From positions 2,542,001 through 2,606,000 of the forward strand of contig NZ_CP040078.1 in assembly GCF_005280735.1 (NCBI RefSeq): DNA of 64,000 bases, written 5' to 3'. This document shows, piece after piece, positions 26,048 through 34,363 of the stretch (position 1 is its first letter; the number at the start of each line of letters is the position of its first letter). The position numbers and the translations under genes were made by a program. The stretch is from Trinickia violacea. GTDB taxonomy: Bacteria; Pseudomonadota; Gammaproteobacteria; Burkholderiales; Burkholderiaceae. The notes under the pieces are model-generated. The model was given only the letters and a program-made list of their open reading frames with translations. It was not told the DNA's origin and did no database searches.

Positions 26048-27573
26048 GCCGCGTGCCCCATGGTGACGGGCGTGCCGCCGAGCGCGGCGCCCATGATGCT
26101 TTGTTCGGTGGCCTGCGCGCGCGAAAGGCTCGCGCTGATGCGCCCTTCGTGCATCACGAGCACCCGGTCCGCCATGCCGAGCACTTCCGGCAATTCGCTC
26201 GAAATCATCAGCACGGCCATGCCTTCGCGCACGAGATCGGACAGGGTGCGGTAGACCTCGGCCTTGGCGCCGACGTCGATGCCGCGCGTCGGCTCGTCGA
26301 TGATGAGCACGCGCGGCTCCGTTGCGAGCCATTTGCCGAGCACGACCTTTTGCTGGTTGCCGCCCGAGAGTGTGCCGGCCGGCGCGTCGAGGTTCGACGC
26401 CTTGAGCTTGAGCCGTTGGCCCCAATGCGCCGCGAGCTTCGTTTCGCTGGCGGACGAGATCAGGCCGTGACGCACGAGGCGCCCGAGCACGGTCAGCGAG
26501 GCGTTGCGCGCGATGCTCAGCTCGAGCGCGAGACCTTGCGCGCGCCGGTCTTCCGGTACGAGCGCGATGCCCGCGCGCACCGCGGCGGCCGGCTTGCCCG
26601 GCGCAACGCGCTTGCCGGATACGTGGACTTCGCCTGCATCGGGCATGTCGATACCGAATATCGCGCGCGCAACTTCGCTGCGCCCTGCACCTACGAGCCC
26701 CGCGAGCGCGACGATCTCGCCCGCGCGCACCTCGAACGACACGTCCTTGAATACGCCGATGCGCGTCAAGCCGCGCACCGAAAGCCGCACTTCGCCGGGC
26801 ATCACGTCGGCTTTCGGATAAAACGTGTCGAGGTCGCGCCCCACCATCTTCGCGACGATCTGATCGGTCGTGAGGTCTTTCGTCATCGCGGTCTCGACGG
26901 TCGCGCCGTCGCGCATGATCGTCACGCGCTCGGTCAGCGCGAACACTTCGTCGAGCCGGTGCGTGATGAAGAGAATCGCGACGCCGCTCTCGCGCAGCTT
27001 CCTGACGATGGAAAACAGACGCTCGACTTCAGGTAGCGAAAGCGCGGCGGTCGGCTCATCCATCACGAGCACGTTCGCGTTCAGCGACAGCGCCTTCGCG
27101 ATCTCGACCACCTGCTGATCCGCGATCGACAAGCCGCGCACGAGCCGCTGCGCACGCAGATTCACGCCTAACGACACGAGCAGCGCGTCGACCTCGCGAT
27201 GCATCTCGTCGTAGCGGATGCGCCCGAGCGCATCGGTCGGCTGCCGTCCCATGTAGATGTTCTCGGCGATCGACAAATCGAAGAACAGCGTCGGCTCCTG
27301 ATAGATCACCGCGATGCCCGCGCTGCGCGCATCGGCGGGGTCGGAAAACGAGCGCGCGGTGCCGTCGATCGTCAGCTCGCCGCCATCGGGACGATGCACG
27401 CCCGCGAGAATCTTCACGAGCGTCGATTTGCCTGCGCCGTTCTCGCCGAGCAACGCGTGCACTTCGCCGGGCCAAAGCGTGAGATTGCCGTTTTCGAGTG
27501 CGCGCACGCGCCCGAAGGTCTTGGTCGCACGCGCGAGCGTGAGACGCGGTACCGGGTTCGTCGATGAAGTCAT
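26044..27573 (-). CDS. rhaT: rhamnose ABC transporter, duplicated ATP-binding protein
   Basis: A 509-residue sugar-type ABC ATPase with two nucleotide-binding halves. The first half has Walker A GENGAGKST (about residue 37), a degenerate signature RGLSIADQQ and Walker B VLVMDEPTAAL. The second has the divergent Walker A GLVGAGRSE, the signature LSGGNQQK and VLIIDEPTRGID. This asymmetry is normal for RbsA/XylG/RhaT-type proteins. It energises L-rhamnose uptake. It lies 23 bp downstream of the lactonase gene and overlaps rhaP. The name follows Rhizobium leguminosarum and is not the E. coli RhaT symporter. Confidence 0.92.
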   Translation of the reverse strand: MTSSTNPVPRLTLARATKTFGRVRALENGNLTLWPGEVHALLGENGAGKSTLVKILAGVHRPDGGELTIDGTARSFSDPADARSAGIAVIYQEPTLFFDLSIAENIYMGRQPTDALGRIRYDEMHREVDALLVSLGVNLRAQRLVRGLSIADQQVVEIAKALSLNANVLVMDEPTAALSLPEVERLFSIVRKLRESGVAILFITHRLDEVFALTERVTIMRDGATVETAMTKDLTTDQIVAKMVGRDLDTFYPKADVMPGEVRLSVRGLTRIGVFKDVSFEVRAGEIVALAGLVGAGRSEVARAIFGIDMPDAGEVHVSGKRVAPGKPAAAVRAGIALVPEDRRAQGLALELSIARNASLTVLGRLVRHGLISSASETKLAAHWGQRLKLKASNLDAPAGTLSGGNQQKVVLGKWLATEPRVLIIDEPTRGIDVGAKAEVYRTLSDLVREGMAVLMISSELPEVLGMADRVLVMHEGRISASLSRAQATEQSIMGAALGGTPVTMGHAA

Positions 27574-27596
27574 GCCTGCCTTGCCATGGTGGAGGT

Positions 27597-28493
27597 TCAG
27601 ATCCGGTAACAGCGTTGCGCATTCGCGCGGAACAGCGCGTCACGCTCCTCCGCGCTCGCACCGGCGACGATCGCCGCGTAGGCGTGCCACAGCGCCGAGT
27701 AAGTGCCGAACAATCGGTCGACCGGGAAGTTCGATGCGAACATCGCGCGCTCGACGCCGAACGCATCGATCGTTTCGAGCACGTACGGACGCAGGCTTTC
27801 GACTGTCCAGCCATGGTCGAACATCGCGAGTCCGCTGATCTTCACGACCACGTTCTCGCACGACGCGAGCAAGCGCAGACCGTCGCGCCACGCACGATAG
27901 CCCTCGACGCTGTCGCGGTCGACGAACATGCCCGCGTGGTTCAGGATCAACAGCGTGTCCGGATGCTCGCGCGCAAGCGCAGCGGCGTCCGCCATCTGCG
28001 ACGGGTAGAGCTGCAAGTCGAACGACAAGCCATAGCGCGCGAGCAAGCCGAAATTGCGGCGCCAGACGCCGTCTTGCAGATAGTCCTGCTGCACGTAGTT
28101 GTAGAGCGAATCGGAATGACGGTTCAGGATCTGCCGGATGCCGCGCGTATTCGCGTACGCCATGTGCCCTTCGAGCACCGCTTGCGCGTTGGATTGCGAC
28201 AGATCGGCGGCAGCGACGATCGCATTCGGGAAATCGCGTCCGCCGCGGCGCGTGTCGGCGAGCGACTGCAGCCAGCGCGTCTCGCCGACCGGATTCGCCG
28301 GATCGTAATTGGCTTCGACGTGGACCACCTTCAGCAATTCGATATCGGCGGCATCCTCGATCAGATCGGTAGGCAGATAATCGTGCTTCAGATCGCGCGC
28401 GTCGCCGACAAACGATTTGCCCGGATTCGCCAGCCACGGATAGTGGTGCGCGCTCAAATCCCAAAAGTGGACGTGTGAATCGACAACTCGCAT
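27597..28493 (-). CDS. amidohydrolase-family lactonase, probable L-rhamnono-1,4-lactonase
   Basis: A 298-residue amidohydrolase of the L-fuconolactonase/PDC-hydrolase group. It starts MRVVDSHVHFWDLSAHHYPWL, with the metal-site HxH pair, and continues with VVHVEANYD, LLILNHAGMFVDRD (His ligand) and MFASNFPVDRL (the late Asp region usually FGSDWP; here the Asp/Trp pair reads SNFP). The family hydrolyses sugar lactones. Its place as first gene of the rhaTPQS operon makes the lactone formed by rhamnose dehydrogenase the natural substrate. The ATG at 28493 is used; the longer frame has a tail running through the promoter. The replacement in the late metal site matches many fuconolactonase-like proteins. 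Confidence 0.85.
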   Translation of the reverse strand: MRVVDSHVHFWDLSAHHYPWLANPGKSFVGDARDLKHDYLPTDLIEDAADIELLKVVHVEANYDPANPVGETRWLQSLADTRRGGRDFPNAIVAAADLSQSNAQAVLEGHMAYANTRGIRQILNRHSDSLYNYVQQDYLQDGVWRRNFGLLARYGLSFDLQLYPSQMADAAALAREHPDTLLILNHAGMFVDRDSVEGYRAWRDGLRLLASCENVVVKISGLAMFDHGWTVESLRPYVLETIDAFGVERAMFASNFPVDRLFGTYSALWHAYAAIVAGASAEERDALFRANAQRCYRI

Positions 28494-28640
28494 CGGTCTT
28501 CTCGCTAGGCTCAGCGCCTTTCCGGCAGGTTTGTTGAGCAAAGGAGACGGCGATGCATGCGGTGCGCAAAATGCAGCACGGTTGCGACACGCATCGCGGT
28601 GCCGCTGTCTCCAATTCTTTCCGCCTGTGCGCTTAAATGC

Positions 28641-28671
28641 TTGCATGGCGTCTATTTGATTTGACTATAAT
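28641..28671 (+). promoter_or_regulatory. candidate sigma-70 promoter for the LysR gene
   Basis: TTGCAT at 28641-28646 and a consensus TATAAT at 28666-28671, 19 bp apart, about 60 bp before the LysR start. The spacing is slightly long, so the -10 is the better supported half. Confidence 0.45.
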
Positions 28672-28704
28672 CGGCCCACCGATAACATCACAATCCGTTC
28701 TTTG

Positions 28705-28728
28705 GATTGGGCGATCGCTAAAGCGAAT
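28705..28728. promoter_or_regulatory. 24-bp motif shared with the second rhamnose operon (candidate LysR operator)
   Basis: A 24-bp sequence starting GATTGGG and ending AAAGCGAAT sits directly before the LysR start in the divergent LysR/lactonase region. A copy with 19 of 24 identical bases lies at 34087-34110 upstream of the SDR-MFS-rhmD operon. It overlaps the inverted repeat CAATCC (28691-28696) / GGATTG (28704-28709). Regulation by the neighbouring LysR protein is inferred. Confidence 0.55.
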
Positions 28729-28730
28729 CA

Positions 28731-29684
28731 ATGAACTCCTCTTCGTCGTCGTTTGTTGCGCTGGTCAACCGCCTCAAATTCAAGCACCTCGCCCTGCTCG
28801 TCGCGCTCGACGACATGCGCAATCTTCATCAAGCCGCCGAAGCGATCAACGTCGCCCAACCGAGCGCGAGCCGCATGCTCGGCGACATCGAGGAAGCGTT
28901 CGGCTTTCTGCTGTTCGAGCGCAATTCGCGCGGCATGCAGCCGACGCCGCTCGGCAGCGCGGCGCTCGCTTACGCGCGCCATTCGCTCGCGGAACTCACG
29001 CGCTTTGCCGAGGGGCTCGAGGTCAAGCGCAAAGGCGGGCATGGGCAGCTCACGGTGGGCGCGATCATGGGCGCCGCGCCCGATCTGCTCGCGATGGCAG
29101 TCGCCGATTTGAAAGCCGAGCGGCCGCTCCTGAACATCCGCATTCTTGGCGAAACCAGCGACCAAGTGCTGCAGCTGCTGAATCGCCGCGAAGTCGATGT
29201 CGCGCTGGGACGCTTCACCAACGCGCTGCAACATAACGACTTCGATTTCGAGCCGCTCGCGCGCGAAACGCTGATGCTCGTCGTGCGCGCCGTGCATCCG
29301 ATGGCGACGGGCGCGGCACCCTCCGCCGCAACGCTGGCGGATTTGCTCGGTTGGCCGTGGGTGGTGCAGCCGCTGACGACCCCGGCACGGCAATTGTTCG
29401 AGGATGAATTGGCGCGCGCGCAATTGCCGTCGCCGGCCAATCAGGTGGAATGCGCGTCGATCTTCGCGACGCTGCAATTGCTGCAAAACAGCAATGCGGT
29501 GGCGATGCTGCCGGAAACCGTCGTGCGGGATTACTTGCGCGCCAAGCTGTTGATCGCGCTGCCGATCGAGATCGGCGAAAGCCTCACCGGCTTCGGCCTT
29601 CTGGTTCGCAAGCAGGAACCGCTGTCGGAACCGGCCCAGCGCTTCGTGACCTTGTTGCGAAAGTATTCGAGCGGCAGCGCGTAA
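28731..29684 (+). CDS. LysR-type regulator of the rhamnose cluster (GbpR-like)
   Basis: A 317-residue LysR protein whose helix-turn-helix has the variant LKFKHLALLVALDDMRNLHQAAEAINVAQPSASRML, typical of sugar-responsive GbpR/PecT-like members. The effector domain follows (GQLTVGAIMGAAPDLLA, LLNRREVDVALGRF, NSNAVAMLPETVV). It is flanked on both sides by rhamnose genes and is divergent from the lactonase-rhaTPQS operon. It is therefore the obvious candidate regulator of both rhamnose operons, with rhamnose or a breakdown product as inducer. Rhamnose regulators described elsewhere are often AraC or DeoR type, so the LysR type here is notable. Confidence 0.9.
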   Translation: MNSSSSSFVALVNRLKFKHLALLVALDDMRNLHQAAEAINVAQPSASRMLGDIEEAFGFLLFERNSRGMQPTPLGSAALAYARHSLAELTRFAEGLEVKRKGGHGQLTVGAIMGAAPDLLAMAVADLKAERPLLNIRILGETSDQVLQLLNRREVDVALGRFTNALQHNDFDFEPLARETLMLVVRAVHPMATGAAPSAATLADLLGWPWVVQPLTTPARQLFEDELARAQLPSPANQVECASIFATLQLLQNSNAVAMLPETVVRDYLRAKLLIALPIEIGESLTGFGLLVRKQEPLSEPAQRFVTLLRKYSSGSA

Positions 29685-29716
29685 GCGCTACGCCGCCGGT
29701 CTGCCAAAGACGTTAG

Positions 29717-30499
29717 TTACTGCAGGTTCACGAACATGCCGCCGTCGACGAGCAACGCAGCGCCCGTCACATACCGCGCCCTGTCCGACGCGAGAAACAC
29801 CACGCATTCGGCGACATCCTCGGGCTCCCCGAGCCGTCCCAACGGAATGCGTTTTTCGAAGTACGCCTTCTTCGCCGTATCCGACAAATCCTCCGCATTG
29901 AGGTCGGTCGCGATCGTGCCCGGCATCACCGAATTGCAGCGAATGCCATACGGCCCCAGCGCAATCGCGCACGATTGCATCAGCGAATGCACGCCCGCCT
30001 TCGTCGGCGTGTAGTGCGTCTGCATCCCGCCGCCGACGAGCGCGCTGATCGAGCTCGTCGCGACAATCGCGCCGCCGGTGCCCTGCGCCTTCATCTGGTT
30101 CGCCGCGGCCTGCGTCACGTAGAACGCGCCGTGCAGGTTGACGGCCATCGTCGTCTCGAACACTTCGGGCGGCATGTCGAGGAACGCATGGAACGGACAA
30201 ATGCCCGCGTTGCTCGCTAGCACGTCGACACGCCCGAACGCGTCGACGGCCGCCTTCACGAGCGCCGCCCCGGTGTCGCGTTCGGCGACGTTGCCCTCGA
30301 CCGCAATCGCGCGCCGCCCAAGCGACGCGATGTTGTCGAGCACCTCGCGAATCGCGGGGCGCCGGTTGTAAGTCGCATCGTTGTCGCCCCAGTAATTGAG
30401 CACGACATCGGCGCCCTCGCGGGCCGCCGTCACCGCGATGGCGCGACCGATGCCGCGAGACGCGCCCGTCACGATCACTACTTTGTCTTTCAGCAACAT
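29717..30499 (-). CDS. L-rhamnose 1-dehydrogenase (SDR family)
   Basis: A 260-residue short-chain dehydrogenase. The cofactor motif TGASRGIGRA is at residues 11-20 and the catalytic Ser-Tyr-Lys is seen in SSISALVGGGMQTHYTPTKAG. The segments GICPFHAFLDMP, GGMQTHYTPTKAGVHSLMQS and LVDGGMFVNLQ closely match the L-rhamnose dehydrogenase of Azotobacter vinelandii. It oxidises L-rhamnose to L-rhamnono-1,4-lactone with NAD(P)+. It is the last gene of the SDR-MFS-rhmD operon, separated from rhmD by 133 bp that hold two hairpins. It converges with the LysR gene. Confidence 0.9.
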   Translation of the reverse strand: MLLKDKVVIVTGASRGIGRAIAVTAAREGADVVLNYWGDNDATYNRRPAIREVLDNIASLGRRAIAVEGNVAERDTGAALVKAAVDAFGRVDVLASNAGICPFHAFLDMPPEVFETTMAVNLHGAFYVTQAAANQMKAQGTGGAIVATSSISALVGGGMQTHYTPTKAGVHSLMQSCAIALGPYGIRCNSVMPGTIATDLNAEDLSDTAKKAYFEKRIPLGRLGEPEDVAECVVFLASDRARYVTGAALLVDGGMFVNLQ

Positions 30500-30513
30500 C
30501 CTGTTCTCCTGTC

Positions 30514-30547
30514 GACCAGAGTTAGCGCTTTAGCGCTTACTCTGGTC
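30514..30547. repeat. 34-bp hairpin element, copy 1
   Basis: GACCAGAGT, a T, AGCGCT, a TT loop, AGCGCT, a T, and ACTCTGGTC: outer arms of nine bases and inner arms of six, each pair exactly complementary, separated by a T-T mismatch. It lies 15 bp upstream of the rhamnose dehydrogenase start. Confidence 0.8.
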
Positions 30548-30560
30548 CCATGCTGAGGTT

Positions 30561-30594
30561 GCTTGGAGTTGGTGCTTCAGCACCTACTCCAAGC
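30561..30594. repeat. 34-bp hairpin element, copy 2
   Basis: The same architecture as copy 1 with different stem sequence: GCTTGGAGT, T, GGTGCT, TC loop, AGCACC, T, ACTCCAAGC. Compensating differences in both arms argue for a conserved RNA or DNA fold. A weaker, imperfect element with GGCGCTTTAGCG follows at about 30611-30630. Confidence 0.8.
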
Positions 30595-30632
30595 CCGCAG
30601 CAGTCGATCAGGCTTGGCGCTTTAGCGGTCGA

Positions 30633-31811
30633 TCAATGCTGATACGGCCGATGCAAATTGCACTCCGGGTTGAGCCGCACACCGAAGCCCGGCGTCTCAG
30701 GCACCTTCATGCGGCCGTTCACCGGCACCGGCTCATCGAGCAGCAACGGATTGAACATCGGCACGACCTTGTCGGCCTGCGGCGCCATCATCAGGAACTC
30801 CGCAAACGGCGAATTGTGCCGCGTGACGACGAAGTGATAGCTGTAGACGGACGACCCGTGCGGCACGACGAGCGCATTGTGCGCATCCGCGAGCGCCGAG
30901 ATCTTGATCAGCTCCGTCATTCCGCCGCACCAGCCGACGTCCGGCTGAATGATGTCGCAGCAGCCCATCTCGAGCAGCAGCCGGAAGCCCCAGCGCGTCG
31001 CTTCGTGCTCGCCGGTCGTCACGAGCATGCCGCGCGGCACGTTCTTGCGCAGTTGCGCGTACCCCCAATAGTCGTCCGGCGACAAGCATTCCTCGACCCA
31101 CTTGAGGCCATATTCGTGCGCGGCATTCGCCAAGCGTGTCGCGTAATTGACGTCGAGGCTCATCCAGCAATCGAACATCAGCCAGAACTCGTCGCCGACT
31201 TTTTCGCGCATGTCCGCGAGCTTCTCCAGATTGAGCCGCAGCCCCTCCTCGCCCTCGGCCGGCCCGTGCTGCAACGGCATCTTGCCGCCGATGAACCCCA
31301 TCTGCTTCGCCAGATCGGGACGCGCGCCGGTCGCATAGAACGTCAGCTCGTCGCGCACCGGGCCGCCGAGCAGTTGATACACCGGCTCCTTGCGCACCTT
31401 CGCAAGCAAATCCCACAACGCGAGATCGACGCCCGAAATCGTGTTCAGCACGATGCCCTTGCGGCCGTAGTACAGCGTCGCGTAGTACATCTGATCCCAC
31501 ATTTTCTCGATGTCGGTGACGAGCTGCCCTTCGAGAAAACGCGCGAGATGCTTCTCGACGATGAACGCGCCGATTTCGCCGCCCGTCGTCACCGCGAAGC
31601 CAACGGAGCCGTCGCTCGCTTCGATCTCGACAACCAGCGAACCGAGCACGTTGAGCCCGAACGATTGGCGGCTTTGCCGGTATTGCGGATAGCGGGCCAT
31701 CGGCGTCGAAATATGGTCGTCGATCCAGTGATCGGCGCCCTGGTCGTGATAATCGGCGCCGCCGCCGCGCACCGTGAACGCGCGGACGTGCCGGATGGTA
31801 GGCATGGCCAT
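30633..31811 (-). CDS. rhmD: L-rhamnonate dehydratase
   Basis: A 392-residue enolase-superfamily dehydratase highly similar to E. coli RhmD throughout (YHDQGADHWIDDHISTPM, FYATGARPDLAKQMGFIGGK, VVPHGSSVYSYH). The Mg2+ ligands are the Asp of LMFDCWMSLDV, the Glu of WVEECLSP and the Glu of TTGEHEATR. The Asp of QPDVGWCGG and the His of VPHGSS form the catalytic dyad. It converts L-rhamnonate to 2-keto-3-deoxy-L-rhamnonate. Its start is 4 bp from the MFS stop, so the two are co-transcribed. An alternative start two codons downstream is possible. Confidence 0.95.
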   Translation of the reverse strand: MAMPTIRHVRAFTVRGGGADYHDQGADHWIDDHISTPMARYPQYRQSRQSFGLNVLGSLVVEIEASDGSVGFAVTTGGEIGAFIVEKHLARFLEGQLVTDIEKMWDQMYYATLYYGRKGIVLNTISGVDLALWDLLAKVRKEPVYQLLGGPVRDELTFYATGARPDLAKQMGFIGGKMPLQHGPAEGEEGLRLNLEKLADMREKVGDEFWLMFDCWMSLDVNYATRLANAAHEYGLKWVEECLSPDDYWGYAQLRKNVPRGMLVTTGEHEATRWGFRLLLEMGCCDIIQPDVGWCGGMTELIKISALADAHNALVVPHGSSVYSYHFVVTRHNSPFAEFLMMAPQADKVVPMFNPLLLDEPVPVNGRMKVPETPGFGVRLNPECNLHRPYQH

Positions 31812-31815
31812 GAGG

Positions 31816-33183
31816 TTAGCTCCGTCGTGTGGACGCCGATGCGGCCTGCGCGTCAGCGATAAAAGTTGCGTGAGTCATGCCGTCACCGGGCTGCCGCGCG
31901 TGAGGACGGCGCACGGCCACGGCGATCAGCAGCGCCGCCGCGAAGCTCGCCGCCCCGAGCACGGCAAGCCCCGCCGCGGTCGAGGCAAACGCGTGCTCGA
32001 CGCTCGTGCGCAGCGTCGGCGCCAGAAAGCCGCCGAGACTGCCGATCGAATTGATCAGCGCGATGCCGCCGGCAGCTGGCGCGCCGGTCAGGTAACGCGT
32101 CGGGAACGTCCAGAAAAGCGGCTGCGCGGCAATAAAGCCGCTCGCGGCACATGCGAGTGCGATGAGCCCGATCCCGGCGTCCGGCGCCACGCCCGAGACG
32201 ACCACTCCCGCGCCTGAAAGCGCGAGCAAGCCGATTGCCCAGCCACGATGCGTGCCGTGACGATCGGCGCGGCGCGGCACGAGCCATGTCGCGACGACCG
32301 CGCACAACCAAGGCAGCGCGGTAACGAAACCGACTTCGGCTCCCACTTTCGTGCCGAGCAGCGCCGCGACCTGCTGCGGCAAATAGAAGATCACGCCATA
32401 CACGCTGACCTGAATCAGCAAATAGATGACGGCGAGCATCAGCACGCGCCGGTCGGTGAGCGCGCCGATCACGCTGTGCGGCCCGTGCGCCGAGGCGGAG
32501 CGCGCATCGTCGCCAACTGCCGATTCGAGCGCGTCGCGTTCGTCGGCGTCGAGCCAGCGCGCGTTCGCGGGCCGGTTGTCGAGATACCAGAACGCCCACA
32601 CGCCCACCGCGGATGCGAGCAGCCCTTCGATAATGAACATCCACTGCCAGCCGGCCATGCCGAACGCGCCGTGCAGATCGAGCAGCATGCCGGAGAGCGG
32701 CCCGCCGAAAATGAACGCCAGCGGCGCGCCGAAATAGAACAGGCCGAGCGCACGAGCGCGCGCGCCCTGCGGAAACCACTGCGACAGGTAATAGACGATG
32801 CCGGGAAAGAAGCCCGCTTCGGCCACGCCGAGCAGGAAGCGCAGCGTGTAGAACACCGGCGCCGTGTGCGCGAACGCCATGCACGCCGAGACGACGCCCC
32901 ACGTCACCATGATCCGGCACATCCAGCCGCGCGCGCCGAAGCGATGCAAGGCGAGATTGCTGGGAACCTCGAACAGCGCGTAGCCGATGAAGAACACGCC
33001 GGCACCGAACGCGAAGGCGCTGTCGGAGAGACCCGTGTCGTGCTGCAGCGCATGCTGCGCAAAGCCGATGTTCGCGCGATCGAGAAACGCCAATACGTAC
33101 ATCAGCAGCAGAAACGGCAGCAGGTGCCGCATCGCCTTGCGTGTCGCGCTCGCTTGCGCGGCGAAACGCGTCGTCTCCGTCAT
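31816..33183 (-). CDS. MFS transporter, anion:cation symporter (ACS) type, probable rhamnose/rhamnonate uptake
   Basis: A 455-residue major facilitator with twelve helices. The N-terminal FLLLMYVLAFLDRANIGFAQ is the ACS-family opening (DRANIGFA), followed by FEVPSNLALHRFGARGW and GVAEAGFFPGIVYYLSQWF. ACS members import organic anions and sugar acids, so L-rhamnonate is the likely substrate, parallel to E. coli RhmT next to rhmD. A GGAGGCAGC ribosome-binding site precedes the ATG at 33183; the longer open frame runs back through the SDR gene and is not used. It is the second gene of its operon. Confidence 0.9.
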   Translation of the reverse strand: MTETTRFAAQASATRKAMRHLLPFLLLMYVLAFLDRANIGFAQHALQHDTGLSDSAFAFGAGVFFIGYALFEVPSNLALHRFGARGWMCRIMVTWGVVSACMAFAHTAPVFYTLRFLLGVAEAGFFPGIVYYLSQWFPQGARARALGLFYFGAPLAFIFGGPLSGMLLDLHGAFGMAGWQWMFIIEGLLASAVGVWAFWYLDNRPANARWLDADERDALESAVGDDARSASAHGPHSVIGALTDRRVLMLAVIYLLIQVSVYGVIFYLPQQVAALLGTKVGAEVGFVTALPWLCAVVATWLVPRRADRHGTHRGWAIGLLALSGAGVVVSGVAPDAGIGLIALACAASGFIAAQPLFWTFPTRYLTGAPAAGGIALINSIGSLGGFLAPTLRTSVEHAFASTAAGLAVLGAASFAAALLIAVAVRRPHARQPGDGMTHATFIADAQAASASTRRS

Positions 33184-33239
33184 GCTGCCTCCTGTAGATG
33201 TGCAGCCGGTGTTTTTTACGCGGCACCGGTAAAAGGCGC

Positions 33240-33992
33240 TCAATACGTCGCGCGTCCGCCCGACAAGTCGAACACCGCGCCCGTGCTGAACGCGCAGTCT
33301 TCCGAGGACAACCACAGGATCAGCGACGCCGCCTCTTCCGGCAGCAGGAAGCGATTCATCGGGATTTTCGAGAGCATGTAGTCGATGTGCTGTTGCGACA
33401 TCGAGTCGAAGATCTCCGTTTTCGCCGCCGCCGGCGTGACCGCATTGACGAGGATGTTCTTCGTCGCCAACTCCTTGCCGAGCGATTTCGTGAGGCCGAT
33501 CAGGCCCGCCTTCGACGCGCTGTAGTGCGATGCGTTCGGATTGCCTTCCTTGCCGGCGACCGAAGCGATATTGACGATGCGCCCATAGCCCTGCTTGAGC
33601 ATCTGCGGAACGACCGCGCGGCAAGTCAGGTACGGCGCGATCAGATTGACGTCGATGACGCGGCGCCATACGTCGGGCGCGAGTTCCCAGGTGGCGCCGT
33701 TGCCGCCGGTGATGCCCGCGCAGTTGATGAGCACGTCGATCGCGCCGTGAGCGGCGATCGTGTCCTGCGTGGCGCGCGCGACGGCGGCTTCGTCGGTCAG
33801 CTCGACCGGAAACGCGCTCACCTTGCCAAGCTCGCTCAACTCCGCTTGGCTGCGCGACAAGCGCTCGGCGTCGAGATCCCACAACGCCACCGCCGCACCC
33901 GAACGCAGCGCGCGTTGTGCGACGGCGTACCCAATCCCGCGTGCGCCGCCGGTCACGACGACGACGCGGTTATCCAGATCGATCCGGTTCAT
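33240..33992 (-). CDS. SDR oxidoreductase, probable 2-keto-3-deoxy-L-rhamnonate/fuconate 4-dehydrogenase
   Basis: A 250-residue short-chain dehydrogenase with TGGARGIGYA (cofactor), NCAGITGGNGATWEL, and the catalytic Ser-Tyr-Lys in NIASVAGKEGNPNASHYSASKAG. The sequence resembles KDR/KDF 4-dehydrogenases of the diketo-hydrolase branch of deoxy-sugar catabolism. As first gene of the operon with rhmD it would oxidise the keto-deoxy acid to 2,4-diketo-3-deoxy-L-rhamnonate. The ATG at 33992 has GGAGG just upstream; a GTG at 34004 overlaps that site and is rejected. A general 3-oxoacyl-reductase-like function cannot be excluded by sequence alone. Confidence 0.8.
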   Translation of the reverse strand: MNRIDLDNRVVVVTGGARGIGYAVAQRALRSGAAVALWDLDAERLSRSQAELSELGKVSAFPVELTDEAAVARATQDTIAAHGAIDVLINCAGITGGNGATWELAPDVWRRVIDVNLIAPYLTCRAVVPQMLKQGYGRIVNIASVAGKEGNPNASHYSASKAGLIGLTKSLGKELATKNILVNAVTPAAAKTEIFDSMSQQHIDYMLSKIPMNRFLLPEEAASLILWLSSEDCAFSTGAVFDLSGGRATY

Positions 33993-34086
33993 GTCTTCCT
34001 CCACGCGTGGCGCCGGGTTCGTGCGCCGTTGATGTCATGCGTACGACTATAGCGAGAGCACCGATAGCCAGACAATTCGCCTATTT

Positions 34087-34110
34087 GATCGGGAGATAGC
34101 GAAAGCGGAT
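34087..34110. promoter_or_regulatory. 24-bp motif shared with the LysR/lactonase promoter (candidate LysR operator)
   Basis: This copy starts GATCGGG and ends AAAGCGGAT, with 19 of 24 bases equal to 28705-28728. It lies 95 bp upstream of the SDR start. The surrounding gap 33993-34363 otherwise holds no gene I can support; it has a moderately AT-rich stretch (34110-34300) with no clear terminator. Confidence 0.55.
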
Positions 34111-34363
34111 TGCGGTCCGCGCGGAGAATACGTGTGGAGTTGTCGTCGGAATATTGGCAACTTGTCCACAGATTTTGTTGGCAAACTTGTGGACAACCTG
34201 CGGGCATGACGCGTAAGCGTCTGACGCCAAAGGAAAAAGGTTGACGGTTGCCGAACGCGGCAACGGCAATTGGGAAAAAGCGCCTACACCGCGTCTTGTT
34301 CGATAAGACGCGCCTTGCGGCGGCGGTCGGAGAAGACCGCGTCGCCGCGACTTGCAAGCGGCA

